From contig NZ_RBZU01000001.1 in NCBI RefSeq assembly GCF_003628125.1, forward strand, positions 310,001-374,000: 64,000 nucleotides of DNA, written 5' to 3'. Source of the stretch: Pararobbsia silviterrae (GTDB lineage Bacteria; Pseudomonadota; Gammaproteobacteria; Burkholderiales; Burkholderiaceae). A program made the position numbers and the translations under genes. The notes under the pieces were generated by a model. That model ran no database searches, was not told where the DNA came from, and saw only the letters and a program-made list of their open reading frames with translations. Of this stretch, positions 15,753-23,157 are shown one piece after another (position 1 is the first letter of the stretch; the number at the start of each line of letters is the position of its first letter).

Positions 15753-16768
15753 GCCATCCTCCCTTCATTCGCCAATTCACGTCGCAGCTCAAGTGCTCGT
15801 GTCTGTGAGCACCCTAGAAAGCGTCTGATCTCGGCGACCGTGCAACGCAGCCGGCCCGCCGCGATTTCGGCCGCTACTTGCCCCCGGTCATCCGTGACGA
15901 TCTCCGCGACTTGCCCCGTTACTGACTCGCTACCGTCTGTCACGCCGACCGGCGCAGAGGCACCAACGGGCGCACCGTACGGCCCCGAAGCGATCACGGG
16001 AGCCTTCCAAGGGGTTGTTTCGAAAACTTCGTCCATGGGCTTTGTTTCCCGATTGCGGTCACGGACATGGTTGCCGGGTTCGGCGGCCAGTAACCAGCAG
16101 AAGCACGCGACGCCCTCCAGCACCGCAGCGAACGCGAGGCCGGTCGCCAGATCGACGCGGGATTGTGACCAGCCAAGTACGGCAGCGACCCGGCTTGTCA
16201 CGGGGTCAAGCTGCGCCCCGTCGCGCCGCGACTCGGCTCGATCCGTTTCGATCGTCAGTCGATCGGCCTGAGCCTCACTGCGCCGGGTTTCAATGGCCTC
16301 GGCGTCAAGCGCATCGATTCGGGCGCGCAGCGTGGCGCGTCGTGCGGCACACCCGGGTGCGCACCGGGCAGCCAGATCGGAGACCAGCGCAGCGCGATCC
16401 GATGCAATCGCGCCGAGGTCCCGGCCCGCCGGTTGAACGGGAGCGGCGGTTACCATGCCGTCGTCAAGACGGGCCGCTCGCAGCTCCCCTGCATGTTGCT
16501 GCGCCAGCACGAAGAACGTCAGGTGGCCATAGCACGTCGCGAACATGCAGCAGCCCCACAGACCGATCCCGACACAACGTAGCGCCCACCCGCGCGACCG
16601 ACTAAGGGCGGGTAGCAGATGCGCGCCGATGACGAGCGCAACGCCGATCGCGACCCACAGAAGTCGCTCAGGTAACCAGCCCCCACGCTGCCATCCCGCC
16701 ATCACGGATAGGCTGGCGGCCGTGAGGGTCGTCGGTACCGCGAGCCACACAGGTGACCATCGCATCAT
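15749..16768 (-). CDS. Membrane protein with cytoplasmic HTH-like C-terminus
   Basis: A 339-residue protein. The first 95 residues contain three hydrophobic helices (VWLAVPTTLTAASLSVMAG, LLWVAIGVALVIGAHLL, CVGIGLWGCCMFATCYGHLT). A helical coiled-coil-like segment with CAPGCAARRATLRARIDALD follows, then another hydrophobic stretch near 210-230. The C-terminal 40 residues (LRCTVAEIRRFLGCSQTRAL) look like a helix-turn-helix. This is the layout of a membrane-anchored DNA-binding or sensing protein. The gene overlaps its neighbours on both sides by 4 bp. Confidence 0.55.
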   Translation of the reverse strand: MMRWSPVWLAVPTTLTAASLSVMAGWQRGGWLPERLLWVAIGVALVIGAHLLPALSRSRGWALRCVGIGLWGCCMFATCYGHLTFFVLAQQHAGELRAARLDDGMVTAAPVQPAGRDLGAIASDRAALVSDLAARCAPGCAARRATLRARIDALDAEAIETRRSEAQADRLTIETDRAESRRDGAQLDPVTSRVAAVLGWSQSRVDLATGLAFAAVLEGVACFCWLLAAEPGNHVRDRNRETKPMDEVFETTPWKAPVIASGPYGAPVGASAPVGVTDGSESVTGQVAEIVTDDRGQVAAEIAAGRLRCTVAEIRRFLGCSQTRALELRRELANEGRMA

Positions 16769-17043
16769 CGTGGCCTCCGGTCATCGCGCTCGTTTCTGTC
16801 CCAAGCGGGATGATTGAGAAAGGCGCGCTTGGCGGCATCGACACGCGCTACGCGAAGGCGCTCTCCGAAATGCCGCAGGTTGGGGAAGATGTCGCCAACC
16901 GGGCCGGCGGCCATCTCATACGCCACCGCATCGACCAGTTCGTCCGGCCAGCCCTCAAGCTCGGCAAGCTCATGCGCCATTTCGAGAAGGCGAGTTCTGA
17001 GTCCGCAGATGTGATCAGCGCTCAGGTACTCCCCCCACGCCAT
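16765..17043 (-). CDS. Small hypothetical protein
   Basis: A 92-residue acidic-to-basic protein (MAWGEYLSADHICGLRTRLL...) with two probable helices (LRTRLLEMAHELAELEGWPD and LRVARVDAAKRAFLNHP). The open frame extends to 17517 through the motif array and the end of the helicase gene, but ATG 17043 is the sensible start: the region above reads as low-complexity repeats. The stop overlaps the membrane-protein start by 4 bp. Function unknown. Confidence 0.55.
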   Translation of the reverse strand: MAWGEYLSADHICGLRTRLLEMAHELAELEGWPDELVDAVAYEMAAGPVGDIFPNLRHFGERLRVARVDAAKRAFLNHPAWDRNERDDRRPR

Positions 17044-17090
17044 CGTCGCGCCCCCTGTCTGCTCAGAGGCATCTTTACGGTTTCCATCGA

Positions 17091-17408
17091 TCACGATTGC
17101 ACCCCGATGTTTTGTTGTGACGCGCTCGCCAGCCCGTTCCATCGCATCCCTAGGCCCCCCATTCCATTTGGCAAGAGAACACAGGGAACTGAAGGAACAG
17201 CCGTATCCAGCAAGGCTGTCGGCCGTTCTCTCGCGCGCTTTAACGGGAGAACGCGGGGAACAGACCAACCCGGCGTTCTCTCGCGTTCTCCTGGGCTCGC
17301 GAGTGCAGGGAACGTCGCAAACCCTTGTCGGACGGGGGCGTTCCCTGTGTTCCCCGCGTTCCCCTGCGGAAATGCAGACTCGTGCGCAATGAAGTGGTGA
17401 TTCATCAC
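17091..17408 (-). CDS. Hypothetical protein encoded across motif array D
   Basis: A 105-residue frame whose GTG start overlaps the helicase stop (GTGA) with a second in-frame ATG at 17405, so it looks like the next gene of the replication operon. Its body is low complexity because the repeated GGGAAC motifs fall inside it (for example GNAGNTGN). N-terminal MMNHHFIAHESAFPQ looks more specific. Either a real protein hosts the iterons in its coding sequence, or the frame is an accident of the array. The coupling favours the first. Confidence 0.45.
   Translation of the reverse strand: MMNHHFIAHESAFPQGNAGNTGNAPVRQGFATFPALASPGERERTPGWSVPRVLPLKRARERPTALLDTAVPSVPCVLLPNGMGGLGMRWNGLASASQQNIGVQS
17175..17363. 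repeat. Motif array D: G(G/A)GAAC / GTTC(C/T)C
   Basis: Twelve copies lie in 189 bp: GAGAAC or GGGAAC-type at about 17175, 17184, 17194 (shortened), 17247, 17256 and 17308, and GTTCTC or GTTCCC at 17225, 17275, 17285, 17340, 17349 and 17358. The last three have a 9-bp period. The array directly follows the primase-helicase gene, where a P4-like origin could lie. Confidence 0.75.
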
Positions 17409-20203
17409 AGCCCCTCCCCGAGTGCCCCTCGGTCAATGTGGTATAGGGCGATCGGCTCTCCGCCGGGGATGCGCGTTTTCTTCGATCGCTTTCCGCCGCC
17501 TGCATCCCGCTCCACAATCACGCCCGCATCATCGAGCGCCTTTAGCGAACGAGCGAAGTCATAACCCTTCGTCGCTTCGCGCAATCCGCCAGAGGTAAAC
17601 AGGTACCGACGACCTTCGCCGTGCTGCTTCCAGTACCCTGCGCGGTCCCGAACGAGATCCGCGCTGCCTTCGATACTGGAAAACCGGCTGTCTCCGTGGC
17701 GGTCGATGAAGTCAGCCACCGCGCGCAGGATGCTCGCGTGCTCGGAGCCGTGAGCGGATGAGGCCCGCTGCCCCCGCCACAGGTTGAAGGCATGGAGGGC
17801 TGCTTTGAGCGGGGACTCCTTCTCCCATGGGGTAATGCCCCACGATGCCGACAGCTCGCCGGCGAGCGCGCACAGTGCGAAGGTACGGGCCGCACGTCGC
17901 TCCTGATCCGAGCCATCGGGAAAATGCTTCATGATCCAGTCAAGCGAATCCGGCAATCGCAAACCGCCTGCAAGCTTCTCGATCAGCTTCTCGACGAAGC
18001 GCGGCCCGGCATGGCCGTAGTGCTTTGCCGCGAGATTGCGTACCTCGTCGGAGAGCACACCGCCCGATACGCGCCCGTGCAGCTCGTCAAACACCCCGTG
18101 CCGGCCGCTTACCGGCACATCCAGGATGCGGATCGCCTGCCCGGCCTTGGCTTCGATGCCTCCCGCCCCCATGCGCGCGCTGACCGTCAGTTCTCCCGTG
18201 GACATCAGGAACACGCGCCACCGCGCTGCCTGCCGCGCTTCGCCGGTTCGGTTCGCCCGAGTCTTGCCGACACCGTTGATCAGCGCATAGGCTGACTCGT
18301 ACAAGTTGCGCGGATCGATTTCTCCGATTTCATCGAGCGCGAGCAGCGTGTCCGAGTGCATCCCGCCAGCGCCCTCCAAGCCGTTTGCCGTCGCGCGCCA
18401 CGTCCGTTTAAACGCCGGACCGCCCCAAACACTGATACTCGCCATGAGGGCGGTTGTCTTGCCGCTCGATGAGTCGCCGAATAGGTGTGCACCGCCGCCG
18501 TCGATGTTGAGCGGATGCAGAAGCGGGCCGGCGAACGCGGCCGACATGGCGAACATCAACAGTGGATTGCCGTTCGCCAGCGCAGCCAGATCCTGCCAGC
18601 CTTCGAATGTCCCCGCGCTCGCATAGGACGCCGTGCGCCCGGATGCCTGAAACCAGATGTCGTTCGCGCCGATGACTAGATCGGGCAACACAAACGCCCC
18701 GTCGTGCCAGCCGGTCATGCTGGCGGCGCGCATCGTGACGTTGGGGTGCTGGCCGATGATGTAGTCGGTCACGCCGCCACGGTTGCGCAGGTCGAGCAAC
18801 ACGCCTTCGCTGAGCAGCACTGCACGCACGTCATTTCCGTCGCCCGCAAGCATCGACATCGGCATCGACCACTTTTTGAGGCGCCCCGACGGCGACAGGA
18901 TCTCTAGCAGCCGCCCATAGTCCCCGTCCTCACGATTCCGAGTGATCGCGCACACCCACAGCGGCGAGCAAATCCACTTGTCGACGAGCTCGGGCTCGCC
19001 GTCGCTTCGTCCATGCTTCACGCCGTGCGAATAGACGCCGGGTTTGACCTTGCGACCGTCCAGCCGCTCCCAGTTCTGATAGATCCGCCAGCACGGGCGT
19101 TCCTCCAAACTCGGGAAGGCAAACACAGGGGCCGAGCCCGGTTCCTTGTCTCCATCCGGTTGCCGATCATCCGCCGCCGGCTCCGCCGCCTCATCGATGC
19201 GGTGCTTCACGGCCACCTTGCCGTGCTCCACGTGCAGATCGTTGAAATCGGTTTGGTCGTCGCGTCGCTCGGCACCGAAATCCGGGAATACGACCCGGCC
19301 GCCCACAGTGCGCGCAGCCTCAGTCGCCTTATTCGCACCATTGCCGAGATCGCCGAGGATCACGATTTGCGCGTTCGGATAAGCCTCGTGCATTGCTTGC
19401 GCCGCCTTTGTGAGATTGCCGCACGTCAGTGCCGCCACGGCCGGATCGCCCGTGCATTGGTGAGCGGACAGCGCCGTCGCCACGCCCTCGGCAATCAGGA
19501 TGCGCGGTGAGTCTTCGCCTGGAGCGGATGCAATCCAGTAGCCGCCCGATTTCTCTCCGCCGGCCAGTGCAGACTTACGCCCAGCGCCGTCGATGAATTC
19601 AAGGCTCTTCAGGGTTTCACCGATGCGGATGCCGGCGACCAGGATTCGCCCACGCAATGGCTCGTCGCTCGACTTCGGCGCGTACCCGATCAGCCCCTTA
19701 AGCACGTTCGCTTCAATCTCGCGAAGTGTGTCGATCGAGGCGAGCCCTTTGCGCATCAGATATTCATGGTCATCGCGGGCCGGCATCGCTTTGCTCCAGA
19801 CCGCGAGCGAATGAGTTGCGGCCTGGCTGTGCCCCAGGAGCCGTTTATCCGCCTCTCGTTGTGTTCGGGCTGCACGCTCGGCTCGACGAAGTTCGATCTC
19901 GCTCGGATCGACAACGGGCGCGTGGGCCGCCTTCGTGTCGAACCCGTATTTCCTTGCGAGCGCGTACAGCGTGCCGATCGTGATCCCGCCATCCGCTTTC
20001 AACGAGCGCCATGTGTCGCGGGCGGCCGTCGCACTGTACGAATCAGCCCCTTGGCTCCAGGCGTCGAAGATCTCGAACCCATCCCCACCGAGCTCGTGCT
20101 TGAGCGACGCAGCAATTCGAAACCACTGCTCTCGATCGACGGTGGGCGGGATGCACGCAAGCGCCGCCTTGATGCGGTGCTCTTCATTGAGAATTGCGCT
20201 CAT
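17405..20203 (-). CDS. TOPRIM/DUF927 primase-helicase
   Basis: A 932-residue replication protein. Residues about 10-85 match a PriCT_2-like domain (DREQWFRIAASLKHELGGDG...FDAWS). A TOPRIM-type region spans about 225-325 with E239 in LIAEGVATALS and D285 in VILGDLGNG. The C-terminal half is a DUF927 superfamily-3-like helicase with Walker A GDSSSGKTT (576-584) and Walker B LLALDE (about 620-625). This combination is common in P4-like satellites and other replicating integrative elements; it would unwind the excised circle and prime it. Its start overlaps the TOPRIM-protein gene and its end overlaps the next frame by 4 bp. Confidence 0.85.
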   Translation of the reverse strand: MSAILNEEHRIKAALACIPPTVDREQWFRIAASLKHELGGDGFEIFDAWSQGADSYSATAARDTWRSLKADGGITIGTLYALARKYGFDTKAAHAPVVDPSEIELRRAERAARTQREADKRLLGHSQAATHSLAVWSKAMPARDDHEYLMRKGLASIDTLREIEANVLKGLIGYAPKSSDEPLRGRILVAGIRIGETLKSLEFIDGAGRKSALAGGEKSGGYWIASAPGEDSPRILIAEGVATALSAHQCTGDPAVAALTCGNLTKAAQAMHEAYPNAQIVILGDLGNGANKATEAARTVGGRVVFPDFGAERRDDQTDFNDLHVEHGKVAVKHRIDEAAEPAADDRQPDGDKEPGSAPVFAFPSLEERPCWRIYQNWERLDGRKVKPGVYSHGVKHGRSDGEPELVDKWICSPLWVCAITRNREDGDYGRLLEILSPSGRLKKWSMPMSMLAGDGNDVRAVLLSEGVLLDLRNRGGVTDYIIGQHPNVTMRAASMTGWHDGAFVLPDLVIGANDIWFQASGRTASYASAGTFEGWQDLAALANGNPLLMFAMSAAFAGPLLHPLNIDGGGAHLFGDSSSGKTTALMASISVWGGPAFKRTWRATANGLEGAGGMHSDTLLALDEIGEIDPRNLYESAYALINGVGKTRANRTGEARQAARWRVFLMSTGELTVSARMGAGGIEAKAGQAIRILDVPVSGRHGVFDELHGRVSGGVLSDEVRNLAAKHYGHAGPRFVEKLIEKLAGGLRLPDSLDWIMKHFPDGSDQERRAARTFALCALAGELSASWGITPWEKESPLKAALHAFNLWRGQRASSAHGSEHASILRAVADFIDRHGDSRFSSIEGSADLVRDRAGYWKQHGEGRRYLFTSGGLREATKGYDFARSLKALDDAGVIVERDAGGGKRSKKTRIPGGEPIALYHIDRGALGEGL

Positions 20204-21099
20204 ACGCTTCCTTCGCCGAAAAGCTGCGCCATGCGTCGGATGTGCTCACGCTCGGATCGCTCGGCGACCTTGGCGACATCGAGAGCATTGGGCGGCAACA
20301 ACGATTCAACCTCTGCGCGCAGCAGGTTGCGAAGCGTTCGCGCCGGCATCGCTTCTGCCTCGACCGTGCTCTTGACGTGCAACGAGCGTTTGTCGGTCGT
20401 CTTACGAGGCTTCGTCGGCAGATCGAATTCCTCAATCTGCGCTTCGTTGATCCCGATTCGAATGAAGCGCATGTCGACGTCGGTCCGCAAGTGCGCCCGC
20501 AGCTCGCGCTGCAATGCCAAGTCGATCAACACACCAGCCGGGTCGTAATCGCCGATGTACAGCACCGTGAGTGGCCGCTGATCGCCGCTCTCGTTGTGCT
20601 GCACGGCCGCCTCGTGCACGAAGCTCACGCTACTGAAGCCGCCACACGGATAGAGAGGAACGGCCAGCTCCGCGCAGTCGGCCTGAATCACCGATGCAAT
20701 GGAGCGCGACTCTGCCCACACCTCACAGCGATGGTCGGAGTCTTGCCAGAGGTCGGACCGATACAGCCCTCGCATCCGCATCAAAAAATCGCCCGCATCG
20801 CTGAACGTGTTGACGAAGTAGCCGCGGCGACTCATGTCGGCGATCCAGCTATACGGAAGCAGACCCGAGCGACGCAGCTTGACGCAGCGATCCTGCACAT
20901 GCCGATAGCCGCGATCGGACTTTTCAACTGGTTCCGCCATGCGAGGGTCGGTCATCCGGTAGAACACGTGCCGAACCGACTGCGGATGATCCGCGCGCAA
21001 CACGTCGATAATCTGTTCGTCGAGCTTGTCGAGCTGTGCCCTGGTGCGACGCTCACGTTTTATCGTGCTAGCACCATAAACTTTGGGTTTGGCTTTCAA
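20200..21099 (-). CDS. TOPRIM protein resembling Spo11/topoisomerase VI subunit A
   Basis: A 299-residue protein. N-terminal residues 20-60 (LDEQIIDVLRADHPQSVRHV with FYRMTDP and Y47) recall the winged-helix/tyrosine region of TopoVI-A and Spo11, and the C-terminal half has a TOPRIM pattern with E130 in VWAESRSI and D184/D186 in YIGDYDPAG. If Y47 is catalytic, it could cleave DNA through a tyrosyl link; otherwise it may simply be a TOPRIM nuclease. It is coupled by 4-bp overlap to the primase-helicase, pointing to a role in replication or resolution of the element. Confidence 0.6.
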   Translation of the reverse strand: MKAKPKVYGASTIKRERRTRAQLDKLDEQIIDVLRADHPQSVRHVFYRMTDPRMAEPVEKSDRGYRHVQDRCVKLRRSGLLPYSWIADMSRRGYFVNTFSDAGDFLMRMRGLYRSDLWQDSDHRCEVWAESRSIASVIQADCAELAVPLYPCGGFSSVSFVHEAAVQHNESGDQRPLTVLYIGDYDPAGVLIDLALQRELRAHLRTDVDMRFIRIGINEAQIEEFDLPTKPRKTTDKRSLHVKSTVEAEAMPARTLRNLLRAEVESLLPPNALDVAKVAERSEREHIRRMAQLFGEGSV

Positions 21100-21362
21100 A
21101 GTAAGCCTCCCTCACGGATGGCTTGCTCGATGCACTGAAAACCATGTTCCGTGTTTGCGGACATGTTCTCGACGATCCACGAGCCACACTCGATCAGACT
21201 CGCCAACGCTTCAAACTCACCGGCGCGGCGCTCGTTAGCCGGTGTGCCGGTGATTCGGCGCATCGCGAAAAACAGTCCGGACAGCATCGAGAGGTGGCTG
21301 TCCGTCAGACTTTCGAGATCGGTGATTTCGTTCGAGATTCTGTTGTTGACGTGTTTATCCAC
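21096..21362 (-). CDS. Small hypothetical protein of the replication operon
   Basis: An 88-residue acidic helical protein (MDKHVNNRISNEITDLESLT...). It contains two helices, SHLSMLSGLFFAMRRITG and EFEALASLIECGSWIVENMS. It overlaps the TOPRIM gene by 4 bp and the upstream gene by 8 bp, so it lies firmly in the operon. Small acidic proteins near element replication genes are often accessory or anti-repressor factors, but nothing in the sequence decides this. Confidence 0.6.
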   Translation of the reverse strand: MDKHVNNRISNEITDLESLTDSHLSMLSGLFFAMRRITGTPANERRAGEFEALASLIECGSWIVENMSANTEHGFQCIEQAIREGGLL

Positions 21363-21813
21363 GGCGCACCTCCGCTACAACGGAATCGCCGAACAACGCC
21401 TGCAGTTCGCTCAGGCACTCTTGGTTATCGTGCAGACGCCGCGCTTCGGCGACAATGGCTTTCCACTCGGTCGGCGTGACGCGATCTTTGAACATCTTGA
21501 TGAGGTGGTCGCTCAGATTTTGATACCGCTTCGCCACCGTGCCCTTTGCCTTGATTTCGCTTAGTTGGCGACTGATGTAGGCAATGCGGCCGCCTGCGCG
21601 GGCATATTCATCTGACTCCGCGTCAAGCATTGCTCGCGACTGCTCTGTCGAGCGCAGCGCTTGCAGCAAACTCTCGCGCTGCTGTTCGAGCGAGAGCACC
21701 TCCTGAGCGATCAAATCCCAATTCAGAAGATTGACGCCGCGACTACTGCCATGCGTCGAATGGGATGCAGATCGACGACGCCATGTCTCGCCGTTGATGA
21801 CTGCCTTGCTCAT
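21355..21813 (-). CDS. Hypothetical helical protein of the replication operon
   Basis: A 152-residue protein. A basic, Ser-rich N-terminus (MSKAVINGETWRRRSASHS) is followed by a long helical region (NWDLIAQEVLSLEQQRESLL) that looks like a coiled coil, and a C-terminal helical domain (VTPTEWKAIVAEARRLHDN). Its start overlaps the preceding frame by 4 bp (ATGA). No family was recognised; a DNA-binding accessory is possible from the basic start. Confidence 0.6.
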   Translation of the reverse strand: MSKAVINGETWRRRSASHSTHGSSRGVNLLNWDLIAQEVLSLEQQRESLLQALRSTEQSRAMLDAESDEYARAGGRIAYISRQLSEIKAKGTVAKRYQNLSDHLIKMFKDRVTPTEWKAIVAEARRLHDNQECLSELQALFGDSVVAEVRRG

Positions 21814-21977
21814 CGCGACACCTCCGCGCGGGCAAGCTCAGCAAGGCGGCGTAGCGCTTCGCCGGCCACGTCGAGCGCATCGAACACGGTTGGCGCGATT
21901 GCGGCGTCGCGCAGGGCGGCGCGGATGATTTCGATGGGGGATTGCGGCGCCGAACGGGTCGCGCCAGGCGAGGTTAC
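21810..21977 (-). CDS. Frame without a start codon between HTH gene and coiled-coil gene
   Basis: The frame PIEIIRAALRDAAIAPTVFD...ALRRLAELARAEVSR has good coding character and ends in an ATGA overlap with the next gene, as genes of this operon do. It has no ATG, GTG or TTG after the end of the upstream HTH gene, and the in-frame upstream part is out-of-frame reading of that HTH gene. It may be translated by a ribosomal frameshift near the HTH stop codon, start from a non-standard codon, or be a fragment. The left limit given is only the point where it emerges from the HTH gene. Confidence 0.4.
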   Translation of the reverse strand, partial: VTSPGATRSAPQSPIEIIRAALRDAAIAPTVFDALDVAGEALRRLAELARAEVSR

Positions 21978-22249
21978 TGCGCGTCGAGCGTGATCGTTGC
22001 GCCAGCTTTGCGCATCCGATTCAGCACCCGTTCGATGGTCGCCGAGTCCAATTCGAGTTGCGCCATCATCACGAAAAGCATCTGCGCACTCATGGGCCGT
22101 TGATTGTCCGGATTGGGGTTCGTATATTTGCGCCAGTGCTGATCCCCGGCAAGCCACGCGAGATCCGCCATTTGCTTGCCAGTGAGTTGCAGTTCGTCCT
22201 TCAGCGTCGCTAAATCTACCGGTGTTGGCGGGATGTATTTGATGGGCAT
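21974..22249 (-). CDS. Phage-type helix-turn-helix regulator
   Basis: A 91-residue protein with an XRE/Cro-like HTH: VDLATLKDELQLTGKQMADL, then AWLAGDQHWRKYTNPNPDN and AQMLFVMMAQLELD. Such proteins regulate the replication operon of temperate elements. About 90 bp before its start lies a perfect inverted repeat, TTAGCTCC-CAA-GGAGCTAA, a likely operator. The next frame lacks a start codon and begins around the stop of this gene, which hints at translational frameshifting. Confidence 0.7.
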   Translation of the reverse strand: MPIKYIPPTPVDLATLKDELQLTGKQMADLAWLAGDQHWRKYTNPNPDNQRPMSAQMLFVMMAQLELDSATIERVLNRMRKAGATITLDAQ

Positions 22250-22335
22250 GATTCTGCCTGCCGTGTATGGGCATGATGTTTCCGTCCTTTCGGGATAAGC
22301 GGGACTCGCAGATGCGTTTCCCTATGGACGGAAGA

Positions 22336-22354
22336 TTAGCTCCCAAGGAGCTAA
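22336..22354. promoter_or_regulatory. Perfect inverted repeat, probable operator
   Basis: TTAGCTCC and GGAGCTAA form an 8-bp perfect inverted repeat with a 3-bp spacer, 87 bp before the start of the HTH regulator gene and after the stop of the preceding gene. No T-run follows on either strand, so an operator for the HTH protein is more likely than a terminator. Confidence 0.55.
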
Positions 22355-22372
22355 TTTGCAAGAGGGTGTAAT

Positions 22373-22546
22373 TCACTGCGTCACCCCCGTCTGTGCCGCA
22401 TCGAGCAGCATCAACAGCACGTTGTTCAGATCCGCACGCGCGACGAGCATCGCCGGCTTACGCTCAGGGTCGGGGCTGGCGGACGTGCGAAGCCATACCA
22501 AAGCGGGGTCATCGGCGGGTTCCATGTGAGCGAAGATTGCACTCAT
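22373..22546 (-). CDS. 57-residue hypothetical protein
   Basis: A short but well-behaved frame (MSAIFAHMEPADDPALVWLR, ending ADLNNVLLMLLDAAQTGVTQ). Its ATG overlaps the stop of the upstream gene (ATGA), which supports it despite its size. The composition is acidic and helical toward the C-terminus. It is part of the leftward operon starting at the AlpA-like gene. Function unknown. Confidence 0.55.
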   Translation of the reverse strand: MSAIFAHMEPADDPALVWLRTSASPDPERKPAMLVARADLNNVLLMLLDAAQTGVTQ

Positions 22547-22767
22547 GCCGCCTCCTTTTCGCCGGCCAGAAAATAGACGCCGATGCGATGATCGACGCCC
22601 GCTTCGGTGGCCTCGATGCGCGTGGGCGACCGCCCGAACTCGTGGGCGGTCGTGAGGCTATTGGCGGAAAGCTCGTGGACGCGAACCTGAACGAGAGCTG
22701 CATCGTTGACGCGGAGCGTTAGGGTCGTAGGTGCGCAGCGGCCCACTTGCATTTGGGTTGTGCGCAT
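22543..22767 (-). CDS. 74-residue hypothetical protein
   Basis: A small beta-rich looking protein (MRTTQMQVGRCAPTTLTLRV, ending VDHRIGVYFLAGEKEAA) overlapping the next gene by 4 bp and lying 3 bp after the AlpA-like gene. The tight packing supports a real operon gene. No motif was recognised and no function can be given. Confidence 0.55.
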   Translation of the reverse strand: MRTTQMQVGRCAPTTLTLRVNDAALVQVRVHELSANSLTTAHEFGRSPTRIEATEAGVDHRIGVYFLAGEKEAA

Positions 22768-22770
22768 TGC

Positions 22771-23028
22771 TCAGCTCTCCGCTCGATAGCCGACCGGATC
22801 AGCAAACCAGCGATGCAATTCGCGATTCGACCACGCTGCACAGCGTTGGGTTAGATGAACACGACGCGGGAACCGGCCTTCCTTCTCGCGTTTGCGCAGA
22901 GTCTCGCGGCTGAAGGGGACAAGATCCCGCAGGTTGTTCCAGCGGGAGAATCCGTCGGCCGGTAATGCTTCGGGGGTGGGGAGAGACGCGCCGCCGATCG
23001 GTTGCGCGGTTGCTGCTTTGGTCGCCAT
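22771..23028 (-). CDS. AlpA-family transcriptional regulator
   Basis: An 85-residue protein with an AlpA/excisionase-type HTH: RWNNLRDLVPFSRETLRKRE, then a wing KEGRFPRRVHLTQRCAAWSN and helix RELHRWFADP. In P4-like elements such proteins activate int or the early operon and assist excision. It is the first gene of the leftward operon, and a cluster of short repeats lies 76-124 bp before its start. Confidence 0.75.
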   Translation of the reverse strand: MATKAATAQPIGGASLPTPEALPADGFSRWNNLRDLVPFSRETLRKREKEGRFPRRVHLTQRCAAWSNRELHRWFADPVGYRAES

Positions 23029-23103
23029 GAATTGACCCTCGTCGAAGGTGGTTAATCATGGCGAAAGCGTATTTTCACAACTTCCGAAGAAAAAGCAGTC
23101 TCC

Positions 23104-23152
23104 GGCGTACGGCGTACAGCCTACGACGGAGAACGTACGATCTACGGCGGAG
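23104..23152. repeat. Motif array E before the AlpA-like operon
   Basis: GGCGTAC occurs in tandem at 23104 and 23111, and CTACGACGGAG (23121) recurs as CTACGGCGGAG (23142), 21 bp apart. The array lies between the cargo gene and the AlpA-like start, where the operon promoter should be, so it is probably an operator region. Confidence 0.55.
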
Positions 23153-23157
23153 GCGCG

